The notes: generated by a model from the letters alone, not told the origin. Shown: positions 34,856 through 45,579, counted from the first letter of the stretch. The stretch: 64,000 bases of DNA from Moritella sp. JT01 (GCF_001574435.1 NZ_LOCN01000024.1:66793-130792); one strand, 5' to 3'. Made by a program: numbers and translations.

Positions 34856-36790
34856 TTAAATCAAATTTTCTTGTCCCTTATCTGCTTTTGTTAATAGACT
34901 CTCGGCTTTTTGAATTACTTTTGATCCAGATTTAATTTTACCCGTCACAATTAGTTTCAAGTAACGATTGGCTAAGTCTCGGCGTAACTTGATTAACGGT
35001 TTAAAATTGACGGGTAGTGATTTGTTATACGTGTCTTGTTGATTATAAATTTGGTCTAATGTTCGTTGACTTGTTGCCATTTTGACAGCCGCAATCCATG
35101 TATCAAATCTATCTCGATAAAACAGCTCAGCAGCATCAAAAGGAAATGCTTGTGATTTATCTGAAGCTTGATAATCAGTGAGCGTTTTAATCGCAGTGAT
35201 GAGTACTGGTTGGTCTAATAATGTTTGTAGTTCCGAAGCTGAATCTTTAAATAATAATTCGCCGGGTGCCAGTAGTGTGTTAATGACGTTATAATTGTAA
35301 TCATTGACCGCAGTACGGAGTTGTTTACGATATAAGTTTACCGCTTGCTCTGAAGGGATTATTTTGTAATCCGTATCAACTTGTTTCATATCCTGACGTA
35401 GTGTGAATATATCGGTTCCATCGCTGTCAGGTAGATAGTTTGCACGTAGTAAGCGTTGTTCAATACTCGCGAGCAGTATTGCTCTTGCTGACTCTCTTTG
35501 GTCTTCAACATACAGTTCTATATCGGTAAGTTTAATCGAGTCTGGATATAAGGTTATCGTTTCTTTAATTAATGCTGCCATCTGGTCGAAATCAGGATAG
35601 CGTGATTTTGGATCCTGCATAATGCGGTTTATTTTTGCAATATGGAAGTTGATCACTTCCTCACGTTTCAGTCGCAAGATACCGGCTTTAATCGTCGCTG
35701 TTTCACCATCTAGCTCAGATAATGAATTCATGAATACTTCAACGCTTGAGTTAGCTAAGTTATCAACATTGGATGTATGAACCTGCTCAGTCAATTGCTG
35801 TGTAGTGATTACATTTTCCATATAATAAAAATAACCGACAGAACCTAAGATAGTAAGTAAAGGTAATATGGTTGAAAAAACAGGAAGCGGTTTACGGGTT
35901 AGTTTAGATTGCCACGCTTGAATGCTTTGTGGTCGATCTGCATTCGATAATTGCAATGCTGAGTAAATAACTTTCCATTTATTATTACTGAGTTTAGTTA
36001 ATTTTTTTACAGTGATCTTATCCGTAATTGCTTGATCTGCCGGTTTACGTAAATAAGGATGTTTACTTGATAGTAATTCGTAAAAAATACAACCTAATGA
36101 AAAGAGGTCATCGCTTTCTGATGGTTGCTGACCTTGCAACAACTCCGCACTCGCATAAGCAGGAGTGTAACCACTCAGTGAGTTATTCTGTTCAATATTA
36201 TCGTTGGCAAATTCATCTGCCTTATTCTGGATTAATCTGGCAACACCAAAGTCGAAAATCTTAATATCACCATTACGTGTGAGCATGATATTAGAGGGTT
36301 TTAAATCTGTATGTACAATGCCATTTTTATGGGCGAATTTGAGTGCATCAGCCACCTGTGAAATAACTTTCTCAGCACCTTTATATGTTAATCCCTTAGG
36401 CTTAGATCGTGAAATAACTTGATCAAGTGTTTCGCCATTCAGCCATTCCATAATGATAAAGCAAAGATTATCTTCCTTATCTACATCATAAACACGGATA
36501 ATATTTGGATGAGAAAGAGACATCGTTTTATGTGCTTCCCGAAACAACAGCTGCTGTGCTTCTTTATTTCGAGTGTATTGTGGTTGCAAAACTTTTATCG
36601 CCACGTAAGGTTCTTCGACACCGGCTTTATCCAATAACAAATCTTTTGCTTTATATATATCACTCATGCCGCCAGAGCCAATGTGCGCTTCTAATTCATA
36701 TCTATTTTTTAATACCTGTCCTGTAAGTGTCGCTGTATCAATGTCATTTTTTGATTTTTTATTACCTAATAGCATTTTATCTTTTCCCAC
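34856..36790 (-). CDS. ppkA: T6SS-associated Ser/Thr protein kinase PpkA
   Basis: A 644-residue membrane kinase that by analogy phosphorylates the FHA protein to activate the T6SS. Kinase domain at about 31-300: IGSGGMSDIYKA (glycine loop), VAIK with Lys66, HTDLKPSN with catalytic Asp162, and DFG at 180-182. The usual Arg before the catalytic Asp is Thr (non-RD type). A single membrane helix lies at about 304-324, followed by a 320-residue C-terminal part without a recognised domain, presumably periplasmic and sensory. The start is GTG 36790 with GGAG at four bases. It is divergent from tagH, its likely substrate; the antagonist pppA lies within the plus-strand operon. Confidence 0.9.
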   Translation of the reverse strand: MGKDKMLLGNKKSKNDIDTATLTGQVLKNRYELEAHIGSGGMSDIYKAKDLLLDKAGVEEPYVAIKVLQPQYTRNKEAQQLLFREAHKTMSLSHPNIIRVYDVDKEDNLCFIIMEWLNGETLDQVISRSKPKGLTYKGAEKVISQVADALKFAHKNGIVHTDLKPSNIMLTRNGDIKIFDFGVARLIQNKADEFANDNIEQNNSLSGYTPAYASAELLQGQQPSESDDLFSLGCIFYELLSSKHPYLRKPADQAITDKITVKKLTKLSNNKWKVIYSALQLSNADRPQSIQAWQSKLTRKPLPVFSTILPLLTILGSVGYFYYMENVITTQQLTEQVHTSNVDNLANSSVEVFMNSLSELDGETATIKAGILRLKREEVINFHIAKINRIMQDPKSRYPDFDQMAALIKETITLYPDSIKLTDIELYVEDQRESARAILLASIEQRLLRANYLPDSDGTDIFTLRQDMKQVDTDYKIIPSEQAVNLYRKQLRTAVNDYNYNVINTLLAPGELLFKDSASELQTLLDQPVLITAIKTLTDYQASDKSQAFPFDAAELFYRDRFDTWIAAVKMATSQRTLDQIYNQQDTYNKSLPVNFKPLIKLRRDLANRYLKLIVTGKIKSGSKVIQKAESLLTKADKGQENLI

Positions 36791-37409
36791 ACTAGACTCC
36801 TTGTGCTTTTTGAAAGCTTAATGTATTAAAAGTACTAGTTCCATCTAGTTCTTTTGTATTGATTTATGCTTTTTATTAAAATTAATACTTTAGTTAACTT
36901 TAATATGAGCAAATGAAAATAAGTTGTAATTACGATTTTTATTATGTTTTTTGTCAATAGTGAATAAAGTGTTCCATCATTTACCTGTTCATTTATTATC
37001 ATCTTTAAAACTGAGTGTTAACGTAATAACTTGTTGTTTTTTATGTGATTAAGTGGGCGATCGTCGTTCTGTTAACTTACGGGTCTAAATACGGTTAAAA
37101 TGATCCTTCGTAATAGATTGAAAATGTATTTTTTTACCGAATAATAAATTCTTGTATTTCATTAACGACAATCAGCATACACATTTATTTACCGGAAATA
37201 GTATTAAATGTAGTATTAGATATCTGTTTAAATTGTAAATGTAGCGGATCAGCTTGTTTGACTTGGTTGTACTTATTTGGTTTTATGATTATATCAATAC
37301 GTATTAAATACAAAACTTCATGAACTTAGAAGTTAATAACATTGATAAATGTATAGGGCCAGCTGGATATTTATTTAGCGTTAACAATAGATAAGTCAAG
37401 GAATGACAA
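36791..37409. promoter_or_regulatory. Divergent promoter region between ppkA and the T6SS operon
   Basis: A 619-bp AT-rich, gene-free stretch that must hold promoters for ppkA (minus) and for the long plus-strand T6SS operon. AAGGA at 37400-37404 is the ribosome binding site of tagH. I looked for a sigma-54 site (TGGC-N7-TTGC type), since some Vibrio T6SS operons use one, and found no convincing match. No regulator gene of the VasH type is in the window. Confidence 0.45.
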
Positions 37410-38663
37410 ATGGGACTGCTTTTATCTGTAATAAGTTATCAACAATTATCACCTAATTTACAAGCAACCTTTAAATTAGAAGGTGCATCTGCGGTAATTG
37501 GTCGTTCTGATTCAAATGATTGGGTACTACCTGATAGCGATAAAATTTTATCCAGTCGACATGCTGAATTAACGTTAGTGATGGGTAAATATTATATTAC
37601 AGATGTATCGACAAATGGTGTATTCGTTAATCAGTCTACCAAGTCTCTTGGTAAAGGAAATCGCCATACATTGGCATCTGGCGAGCAAATTATTCTTGGC
37701 GAATACGTAATTGAAGTGACCATTGAGGCCGAATTATCAGATGATCATTTACTGCCTTCAAACTCAAAGTCACCTCTTTTTTCTTCTTATGATTCTTCTG
37801 TATATATAGAAGAAGATAGAGTCAATCATGATAACTCGGTTAATCTGACGAGTGTAAGCGACCCCTATTTAATCGGCAGTGAATTGCAGGATAGTTTAGT
37901 ACTAGACAGCAACATTATTCCTGACGATTGGAATTGGGCGAATGATGGGCAAAATGCCTGCGCACCTAAAATCGCACCAAAACCAGTTGTCGATATACAG
38001 GAAGCACCATCGACAAAAAAAGATGAGGAAGTCGCGTTAGTAAGCAAAAAAGTCGTTAACGATTCTCCGCAATCTAAAGCGAAAAACACAGATAAAATGG
38101 CCGCGTTTCTTAAAGGTCTAGGCATTGAATCGTCACCTGTTATTGATGATGAGGAATGGTGGTTTGACCTTGGATCATCAATCCGAACTATAAATGATGA
38201 ACTCATGGCTTCACTACGAGACCGAGCTTCATTTAAAAATCAGTTCCGCGTTAATCACACCATGTTTCAAATTAAAGAAAATAACCCATTCAAATTTTCA
38301 GCTTCTGTTGATGACTTATTTCGTAATTTATATTTGCGCACCAATGGTAGTTTTATGTCGACAAACAAAGCGATTACAGAAGCATTTGGTGATTTACGTC
38401 AGCATGAACAGAGCATGCGGGCAGGTCTAGAGGGAGCGGTTGTCGGTGTTTTAGAGCAGCTATCGCCAGATAATATGGTCCCGGATCAAGACGAAAAAGG
38501 ATTTTTTGGTAAGTTTAAACGTAGTAGTAAAGAGCAGAAAATGTGGCGTAATTTTATTGAAATGCATGAAGATATCCGCAACGAAATCACTGTTAACCGT
38601 GAAAGCATCCTTTCTGACGCGTTTGTTCGAGCTTATGAAGAAAGGCAGAAGCAGGGTAAATGA
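37410..38663 (+). CDS. tagH: T6SS FHA-domain protein TagH (ImpI/Fha)
   Basis: A 417-residue cytoplasmic protein. The N-terminal forkhead-associated domain (~1-110) has the phosphothreonine-binding pattern GRSDSNDWVLPD, SSRHAEL and DVSTNGVFVN. A variable linker follows, and from about 230 the C-terminal part shows the type VI FHA family pattern, with FKFSASVDDLFRNLY and the FGDLRQHEQSMRAGLEGA helix. It binds phosphorylated partners and promotes system assembly downstream of PpkA. It is the first gene of the plus-strand T6SS operon, 55 bases before tssJ. Confidence 0.92.
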   Translation: MGLLLSVISYQQLSPNLQATFKLEGASAVIGRSDSNDWVLPDSDKILSSRHAELTLVMGKYYITDVSTNGVFVNQSTKSLGKGNRHTLASGEQIILGEYVIEVTIEAELSDDHLLPSNSKSPLFSSYDSSVYIEEDRVNHDNSVNLTSVSDPYLIGSELQDSLVLDSNIIPDDWNWANDGQNACAPKIAPKPVVDIQEAPSTKKDEEVALVSKKVVNDSPQSKAKNTDKMAAFLKGLGIESSPVIDDEEWWFDLGSSIRTINDELMASLRDRASFKNQFRVNHTMFQIKENNPFKFSASVDDLFRNLYLRTNGSFMSTNKAITEAFGDLRQHEQSMRAGLEGAVVGVLEQLSPDNMVPDQDEKGFFGKFKRSSKEQKMWRNFIEMHEDIRNEITVNRESILSDAFVRAYEERQKQGK

Positions 38664-38718
38664 TATTTTGTAATAAACCGACTTTATTTAAAACCATAAT
38701 ATTAACACAGGCAGATAC

Positions 38719-39210
38719 ATGAAATTATTAAACTTAAAAAGTAATCGCTTTAATCGCATCGTTCTTATGTGCATGGCAATGCTAGCGGTAAGTAGTCTGG
38801 CAGGGTGTTCGATGATGAACTTTGTAATAACGCCATCGACAACATTAAATTTTGTTGCATCTAGGAGTTTAAATCCTGACATTGAAACGCGCCCATCACC
38901 AGTCGTTGTTAAAATATTTCAGCTAGCAAGTCGTGGGCCGATTGAAACAGCCGACTTCTTCAGCTTGTATTCAGACTACGAAGAGATACTTGGACCAGAA
39001 CTGCTTGAAAAGGAAGAGTTAGTATTCAACCCTGGCCAACAGCTAAAATATGAACGTGAATTAAACAAAAATACACGATTTATAGCCGTACTCGTTGCTT
39101 ATCAAGATATTGAAAACTCACGCTGGAGAGATGTAATAGCCGTTGACCCTAAAGCGTACGACGATTTCAATGTGTATTTAGAAAAACTAAGTGTGTTTAT
39201 TCGTGATTAA
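38719..39210 (+). CDS. tssJ: T6SS outer-membrane lipoprotein TssJ
   Basis: A 163-residue lipoprotein with lipobox SLAGC (Cys30). The mature part is a transthyretin-like beta sandwich that anchors the TssJLM membrane complex to the outer membrane and binds the periplasmic end of TssM. The conserved features VVVKIFQLASRGPIETADFFSLY-type block and the loop with LVAYQDIENSRWR are visible. ATG 38719 directly starts the signal peptide. It lies between tagH and tssK in the operon. Confidence 0.92.
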   Translation: MKLLNLKSNRFNRIVLMCMAMLAVSSLAGCSMMNFVITPSTTLNFVASRSLNPDIETRPSPVVVKIFQLASRGPIETADFFSLYSDYEEILGPELLEKEELVFNPGQQLKYERELNKNTRFIAVLVAYQDIENSRWRDVIAVDPKAYDDFNVYLEKLSVFIRD

Positions 39211-39263
39211 TAAGCAATTTAATGACGCGGTGATGATAGATACCAGTATGGGGGATTACAGTG

Positions 39264-40601
39264 ATGAGTGACTTCAGTAAAGTTGCATGGAGTGAAGGAA
39301 TGTTTCTTCGCCCCCAGCATTTTCAGCAGCAAGACCGACATCATGGTTATGTACAAAGACGCTTATTGCAAGCTTCAGGTTCTCACAAATGGGGGGTTAT
39401 TGAACTTTGTACTGATGATGATTTATTAAGTCTAGGGCGTTTTTCGTTAACCGATTTTGAAGGTGTTTTTAATGATGGAACACACATTAAGATGCCATCA
39501 CAGGCAAGATTACCACAGCCGTTGCTTATACCTCCAGGGACGACTGATTGCAATATCGTTTTGGCATTACCTATAGATAAAAGCACCGGTCTTAATATCA
39601 CAAACAGTGAACATGATGACGTTATAGTCCGCTATTTAAATGTCTATAAAGATGTAATTGATACATCACTCGAGAGTTTACCCGTTGAATCAATTGCGAT
39701 GGCTAAACTAAGTGCTGAATTTAAACTCGCAACTCAAGATCTCACGGGTTATGTAACGATTCCGATTGCGCGCGTGATTAATGTCAGCGATACAGGTGAT
39801 ATAAGACTTGATAAAAAATTTATCGCACCTTGTATGAGTATTAAATCAGTTGCCCATCTCGTTGACTATATCAATGAAGTTACCGGTATGGTCGTGCAGC
39901 GCGCTGAAGCCATTGCCGCGCGTTTAACAAAAGGCCAGGGGCAGGGGCAAGCATCTACAGTTGCAGACTATATGATGCTGCAACTTTTAAATCGAATAGA
40001 ACCATTATTGATGCACAATTTACAGCAGCGTACATTGCATCCTGAGCGATTATTTGAACTGTTTATTTCGATTTCGGGTGAGTTATCGACCTTTTACGGT
40101 GAAACAAAAAGAGCAGCGAAAATGCCTTTATATCAGCATGATAACTTAGCTGAAACCTTCGGTAGTTGTATGTCGTTATTGACTCAAACCTTGAGTGTTG
40201 TGGTTGATCATACTGCGGTAGGATTAGCGCTCATTGAAAAGCAATTTGGAATTTATGTAGCACAACTTGCAGACAAGAGTGTGCTGGAAAATAGTATTTT
40301 AGTCTTGGCTGTAAAAGCAAATATGCCGGTACAAGAGGTAACAAAAAACCTACCGGGTCAAATAAAAATTGGCCCGGTTGAACTGATTCGAGATCTGGTT
40401 AATGTACAGCTTCCAGGCATTAGCGTTACATCCTTACCTGTTGCCCCAAGGCAAATTCCTTACCATGCGGGGAGTGTTTATTTCCAATTAGATAGTAGTA
40501 GTGAATATTGGCATAAATTAAAAAGTAGTGGTGGTGTTGCTATCCATTTATCTGGACAGTTTCCAGGGCTCGCAATGGAGTTGTGGTCAATAAAGCAATA
40601 A
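39264..40601 (+). CDS. tssK: T6SS baseplate protein TssK
   Basis: A 445-residue baseplate subunit that links the TssEFG wedge to the membrane complex and recruits it to the TssLM cytoplasmic parts. The hallmark N-terminus, KVAWSEGMFLRPQHFQQQDR, is present. ATG 39264 is preferred over the GTG one codon earlier; a GGGGGA stretch lies about nine bases upstream. The length matches the family, and the C-terminal receptor-binding part has the usual VHLSGQFPGLAMELWSIK-like ending. Confidence 0.95.
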   Translation: MSDFSKVAWSEGMFLRPQHFQQQDRHHGYVQRRLLQASGSHKWGVIELCTDDDLLSLGRFSLTDFEGVFNDGTHIKMPSQARLPQPLLIPPGTTDCNIVLALPIDKSTGLNITNSEHDDVIVRYLNVYKDVIDTSLESLPVESIAMAKLSAEFKLATQDLTGYVTIPIARVINVSDTGDIRLDKKFIAPCMSIKSVAHLVDYINEVTGMVVQRAEAIAARLTKGQGQGQASTVADYMMLQLLNRIEPLLMHNLQQRTLHPERLFELFISISGELSTFYGETKRAAKMPLYQHDNLAETFGSCMSLLTQTLSVVVDHTAVGLALIEKQFGIYVAQLADKSVLENSILVLAVKANMPVQEVTKNLPGQIKIGPVELIRDLVNVQLPGISVTSLPVAPRQIPYHAGSVYFQLDSSSEYWHKLKSSGGVAIHLSGQFPGLAMELWSIKQ

Positions 40602-40671
40602 GTATATCAGCAGGACATTTTACATTGAACGTTAACATGGACCGTTTAGCAGCAAGCAGGGATAGACTAGT

Positions 40672-42024
40672 ATGAGTGAAAAAACAATATTTAAACCTAG
40701 GCCTGGAGGTCGGAGTCAACCCGTACCAACACCGTCTAGTATTGTCGCCAACGCTGTACCCAAGCCAGGTCTTGTAGCAGATGACAATAATACCTTATTT
40801 GTACAGCCACAGCATAAAGCGTTTAATCAGACAATTTTAACCATTGGCGCGAATCCTTTGATTGAACACGCAGGGATGATCCTATCCTTGATTAACCAGC
40901 TTAGGGTTAATAATGAATACGAAAAAGTGGATGTATTACATGGCCAGTGCATCGATATAGTGGATAAATATGAGCGTCAATTACATGCATTAAAATATGA
41001 AAATAAGTTAAGTGGAAAAACAGAAACAACGGATAATAAACTCATTGATGCCGCTAAATTTTGTGTTTGTGCATTTATTGATGAAACTGTAATGACAATG
41101 CCTTGGGGGCGTAACAGTGCATGGGCGCAAAACTCACTGCAAAGTCATTTTTATCATGAAACGTTTGGTGGCGAGCATTTCTATCAGTTATTGGACGAAT
41201 CAGTCGCGAATATGGTCGAAATGGTATTTGTCGTCGAATTACAATATTTATGTTTGTCACTTGGTTATCAAGGTAAATACCGAGTAACTAAAAACGCAGA
41301 ACAATTAATTGAATCGTTACGCGATAACTTAGGACTTGCTTTAAAAAACCATCATGGACGCAGAGAAAAGCGTTTATCTGACAACTTACAAGTAGTTCAA
41401 GTGAGTAGTGTCAAAGCCAAGTTCGAATTACCTATCTGGGTTACAGCATCAATTGCAGCTGCATTACTTGCTGCGAGCTTTATAGGCTTACGTTTGAATG
41501 TTAATGAAAATGCCGATTTAGTTTACCAACAAGTATTGAACCTTGTTGACCGTAAGCCGGAAGCCACCTCAGCGGTCAGAGCCAGTTCATTAGCATTAAA
41601 GTTAGAACAATTATTACAAACAGAAATTGGCCGGAACATTGTTGTTGTTCAAGAACTGTCTGATCGTATAAGCATCCGCTTAATTAGCGCTGATTTATTT
41701 GCCAGTGGTAGTGATCAAATTAGTCCTGCATACCAACCTATCATCCGTAAAATTGCGCGTGCACTCGAATCAACGCAAGGGCAAATCTTAATTACTGGGC
41801 ATACGGATAAACAACAAATTATCTCGAGCCGATACCCTTCAAACTGGCATTTATCACTTGCTCGTGCGACAAGCATTGCAGATGTATTAGCCAAAGACAC
41901 TCGTTTAAGTGGCAGGTTATTACCTGAAGGTCGCGGGTCATCAGAGCCATTAGTTGCTGGTTCTACGATTAGTCATGAGCAGCACGCGTTAAATCGTCGT
42001 GTCGAAATCGATATTTTGAGGTAA
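40672..42024 (+). CDS. tssL: T6SS inner-membrane protein TssL with OmpA-like C-terminus
   Basis: A 450-residue DotU/TssL protein. The Pro-rich N-terminus leads into the cytoplasmic DotU domain (~50-230, with FIDETVMTMPWGRNSAWA). A single transmembrane helix follows at about 254-274, then a periplasmic OmpA-type peptidoglycan-binding domain (~330-450, ITGHTDKQQI and the NRRVEIDI end). The extended TssL-OmpA form anchors the machine to the cell wall without a separate TagL protein. Only six bases separate it from tssM. Confidence 0.94.
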   Translation: MSEKTIFKPRPGGRSQPVPTPSSIVANAVPKPGLVADDNNTLFVQPQHKAFNQTILTIGANPLIEHAGMILSLINQLRVNNEYEKVDVLHGQCIDIVDKYERQLHALKYENKLSGKTETTDNKLIDAAKFCVCAFIDETVMTMPWGRNSAWAQNSLQSHFYHETFGGEHFYQLLDESVANMVEMVFVVELQYLCLSLGYQGKYRVTKNAEQLIESLRDNLGLALKNHHGRREKRLSDNLQVVQVSSVKAKFELPIWVTASIAAALLAASFIGLRLNVNENADLVYQQVLNLVDRKPEATSAVRASSLALKLEQLLQTEIGRNIVVVQELSDRISIRLISADLFASGSDQISPAYQPIIRKIARALESTQGQILITGHTDKQQIISSRYPSNWHLSLARATSIADVLAKDTRLSGRLLPEGRGSSEPLVAGSTISHEQHALNRRVEIDILR

Positions 42025-42030
42025 TAAAAG

Positions 42031-45000
42031 ATGTCATTTAAACAACGTATATCGAAATTATTCGCGTTATTAACGTTAAAAACCCTTTTTATTGTTATAG
42101 GTATCATTGCCATTGTCGTCTGTGTTTGGTTGGCTGGACCTCTCATTGCTATTGATGGCGTAACACCACTAGCAAGTGTGATAAATCGGTTGTTTTTTTT
42201 AGCGTTATTATTTTTATGTTGGGTCGCAAGCTTACTCGTCAAAAAGGTTTTAGTAAAACGCCAAAATAATAAGTTAGCTCGCGAGATGATCAAAGGGCAA
42301 GACAATGAAATAGATGATATTGCAGCAGAGCAAGATATTTCAGCGATTGAAGACAAACTTAAACAAGCGATTAATATTTTGCGCACCGCTAAATTGAGCA
42401 AAGGTAAAAGTATTTATCAGCTGCCTTGGTATGTGCTTATCGGTCCTCCTGGTTCAGGTAAAACGACAGCACTGCAGCAATCTGGACTGCAGTTTCCTTT
42501 GCAGAAAGAAATGGGTGTAAACGCATTGGCCGGCATTGCTGGTACTCGTCATTGTGATTGGTGGTTTACTGATAAAGCTGTATTAATTGATACCGCAGGA
42601 CGTTATACGACTCAAGACAGTCGGAGTGCGACTGATTCAAGAGCATGGTTTGGATTTTTAGGGCTGTTAAGACGTTATCGTGCAGAGCAACCTATCAATG
42701 GTGTGCTCATTTCGATGAGCTTGTCAGATTTATTAACCTGTACGCAAACAGAACGTAATCTCCATGCGCGTGCCATTAAGCAACGAATTCAAGAATTACA
42801 AAATCAATTGAGTATGACTTTTCCGATATATGTCATTTTCACCAAAGCAGATCTCGTTGCTGGTTTTAATGAATATTTTGCAGAGTTGAGTGAGGAAGAG
42901 CGTGAACAAGCGTGGGGATTTACTTTTCCGATGGAAAGCAGTGAAGATGCACAAGGTGTCGTTTCACTCTTTAATAAAGAATTTTATCAACTTATCGTTA
43001 AAGTTAATGAAGGCATGTTACAGCGCTTAAATGGTGAGCGAGACCCGAAAGTCCGTGCGCTAATTTATGAATTTCCAAAACAGTTACGCATGTTGCAAGG
43101 GGCCGCAGATGATTTCTTAAAAGAGATATTTGCACCCAATGCATTTGAAAAATTACCGCTATTACGTGGTGCTTTCATCGCGAGTGGCCATCAAGCCGGT
43201 AATCCGATCGATCGCGTGAGTAGTCAAATGGCGAGTGGTTTTGGTTTGAAACCAAGCGCCCCTCTGTCTGTTAATCATAATGAACCGAAAGGTTTTTTCC
43301 TTAAGTCTGTACTTAACGATGTCATTTTTGCAGAGCAAAATATTGCAACTGTGAATACTGAACACGCGCGTCAGAATCGTTGGTTACGCCGTACTGCAAT
43401 TACATCGATTTGTGTTTCTTCGGCTGTATTGGGAGCAAGCTGGTGGGCAAGTGCAAACTGGAATCAAGCCTTATCAGCACAGGTTAGCGACGGTGTTGAG
43501 GTATTTAAACAGAATGCAAATGGCGGTTTAACTGAGTCAAGTGATCTCATTACGTTAGCGAACGGATTAACTATTTTGCGTAATCTTCCAACGGGGTATG
43601 AAGGTAATTTGCCTGACGGTTGGCCTAATCATTTAGGCTTGTATCAAGGTGACCGATTAGCGCAGGCAACGAACGAAGTGTATCAACGGGCACTGCAGCA
43701 ATATTTATTGTCATATGTATCTAAATCGTTAGTCAGCGATATGGCGAACAATAAAACACATATTGATTATTTATATGAAACCTTAAAGACTTACTTAATG
43801 TTGTTTGAGCGTGAATACTATAACGCAGAACAAATTAAATCATGGTTTTCATTCCACTTAGAAAATAACATTCCTGGTGATGTTAACAAAGTAATGCGTT
43901 TAGCGCTTAATGAACATTTAGAAGTGTTATTAAGCAGTAGCGCGATAGAACCTGCATACAACGCATTGGCGGTAAGTGAAGCCAGAGAAATTCTACTCTC
44001 AGTGCCTTTAGCTGAACGCGCGTTTGCTCGAATTCAACAAAAGTCAAAGCAACATCAGCTCGGTGAATTTAAGCTCACTAACGTCTTACCAAATGAAAGC
44101 ATAGGGCTGTTTTATCGCCACAGTGGTGAGTCGATGAGTAAACCGATACCTGCGCTTTTTACTTACGAGGGTTTTTATAAAGTATTCCTCGCGGAACACA
44201 AAAAAATCATTCAAGTATTAACAAAAGATAGTTGGGTTTATGGTGATGAAGTTAAAGGTATGGGGGATGATGTTGAAGAGCAAATCATTAAGCAGGTCAA
44301 AGAACGTTACTTTAAAGAGTACAGTTATTATTGGCGTGATTTAATTGATGATGTTGCACTTAAACCATTTGACACCGCATCACAAGGTGCTTACATCACT
44401 AAGGTGTTGACGGGGCCTGATCAACCAATACAAAAACTATTAACAGCGATTCAAGATAATATTGAGCTAACAAAGCTACCAGCATCAGAAGCAGCGGGCA
44501 AAGCGGGTAAGTTAGCAGGAGCGATAGCCGCGCACAAAATGCCAAGTGCGACCAACCGCTTCAAGCAGTATATGCCACAAGATGTCAGCATTAATATCGC
44601 ATTACCTGGTGAATCGGTTGAAAACGTATTTCCAGGGATATTGGGGCTGGAAGATACCGATGTATTACAAGTTCAAACACAGATGAAGAAGGTGCATGCA
44701 CTTTTAGCGAAACTGAGTCGAGGTCAAACGAGTGGAGACAAAATAATTCGACAGCATGTAAACCTAAGGCAAGCCGGAGAACCTATTGCTGAGTTGGATA
44801 AGCTTGTTGAAGATCTACCATCGCCTTTTGCTGCAATGGTTAAAGGTGTTGTCGAAAGTACAACACAAATATCATTACAAAGCTCACGTTATCATCTGAA
44901 TGATGTATGGCAAGGTACGGTATATAACGAATATAAAAAACGTATACGTGGGCGTTATCCGTTTAAGCGTAGTGCGCAGGATGAAGTTAGGATCAGAGAT

Positions 45001-45579
45001 TTCTCTCGCTTCTTTAGTCCCGAAGGCACCATGTCTAAGTATTTTGAGACTTACATTAAACCTCATGTACGAATGGGTGCTAGACGTTGGACCTTTAAGA
45101 ATAATATTGGTTTAAGTAATAAGTCTTTAGCCGTGTTCCGAAAGTGGTACAAGATCAAAAATGAATTTTTTGAATCTGGTAGTACACCAGAGATTCAATT
45201 TGCATTGAAAGCAAACTACTTAGATCGCGATATGCAGCAAATTAAACTGCAAATTGATGACCAAAATTTTGTTTATCGTCATGACCCAATAAGAGTGACT
45301 GAATATCATTGGCCAAGTTCGGCAAACTTCGCACAAACCCGAGTGATATTTACACCTGCAAACTACATGCGTACGGTCGAAAAGTCATACGAAGGTGATT
45401 GGGCTTGGTTCCGGTTCTTAGATGACATCGTGGCTAAGCGACCAAAAACCCTAAAAGATAACATGTTAGAAATTGAAGTTCAGGGTCATGTAGCGAAGAT
45501 TCAGTTGATCGCGGGTAGCGCTTCGACCCCATTTAAAACACGTGAATTGGAGGCGTTTTCATGTCCGGCCAAGCTGTAA
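42031..45579 (+). CDS. tssM: T6SS inner-membrane core protein TssM (IcmF)
   Basis: An 1182-residue IcmF protein. Two transmembrane helices near residues 14-68 flank a short periplasmic turn. The cytoplasmic NTPase-like domain carries Walker A GPPGSGKTT starting at residue 138, with DTAGRY as Walker B region. A third helix lies at about 455-475, followed by a large periplasmic part that reaches TssJ. Walker A is intact, unlike in some TssM proteins. The last 19 bases overlap the start of tagF, whose GGAGG ribosome site lies within tssM, so the two are translationally linked. Confidence 0.95.
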   Translation: MSFKQRISKLFALLTLKTLFIVIGIIAIVVCVWLAGPLIAIDGVTPLASVINRLFFLALLFLCWVASLLVKKVLVKRQNNKLAREMIKGQDNEIDDIAAEQDISAIEDKLKQAINILRTAKLSKGKSIYQLPWYVLIGPPGSGKTTALQQSGLQFPLQKEMGVNALAGIAGTRHCDWWFTDKAVLIDTAGRYTTQDSRSATDSRAWFGFLGLLRRYRAEQPINGVLISMSLSDLLTCTQTERNLHARAIKQRIQELQNQLSMTFPIYVIFTKADLVAGFNEYFAELSEEEREQAWGFTFPMESSEDAQGVVSLFNKEFYQLIVKVNEGMLQRLNGERDPKVRALIYEFPKQLRMLQGAADDFLKEIFAPNAFEKLPLLRGAFIASGHQAGNPIDRVSSQMASGFGLKPSAPLSVNHNEPKGFFLKSVLNDVIFAEQNIATVNTEHARQNRWLRRTAITSICVSSAVLGASWWASANWNQALSAQVSDGVEVFKQNANGGLTESSDLITLANGLTILRNLPTGYEGNLPDGWPNHLGLYQGDRLAQATNEVYQRALQQYLLSYVSKSLVSDMANNKTHIDYLYETLKTYLMLFEREYYNAEQIKSWFSFHLENNIPGDVNKVMRLALNEHLEVLLSSSAIEPAYNALAVSEAREILLSVPLAERAFARIQQKSKQHQLGEFKLTNVLPNESIGLFYRHSGESMSKPIPALFTYEGFYKVFLAEHKKIIQVLTKDSWVYGDEVKGMGDDVEEQIIKQVKERYFKEYSYYWRDLIDDVALKPFDTASQGAYITKVLTGPDQPIQKLLTAIQDNIELTKLPASEAAGKAGKLAGAIAAHKMPSATNRFKQYMPQDVSINIALPGESVENVFPGILGLEDTDVLQVQTQMKKVHALLAKLSRGQTSGDKIIRQHVNLRQAGEPIAELDKLVEDLPSPFAAMVKGVVESTTQISLQSSRYHLNDVWQGTVYNEYKKRIRGRYPFKRSAQDEVRIRDFSRFFSPEGTMSKYFETYIKPHVRMGARRWTFKNNIGLSNKSLAVFRKWYKIKNEFFESGSTPEIQFALKANYLDRDMQQIKLQIDDQNFVYRHDPIRVTEYHWPSSANFAQTRVIFTPANYMRTVEKSYEGDWAWFRFLDDIVAKRPKTLKDNMLEIEVQGHVAKIQLIAGSASTPFKTRELEAFSCPAKL

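Noticed and set aside
36028..36726. Several plus-strand frames opposite ppkA
   Set aside because: They overlap a clear kinase gene on the other strand and lack ribosome sites.
36791..37409. Sigma-54 promoter for the T6SS operon
   Set aside because: No TGGC-N7-TTGC-like pair at the right spacing was found.
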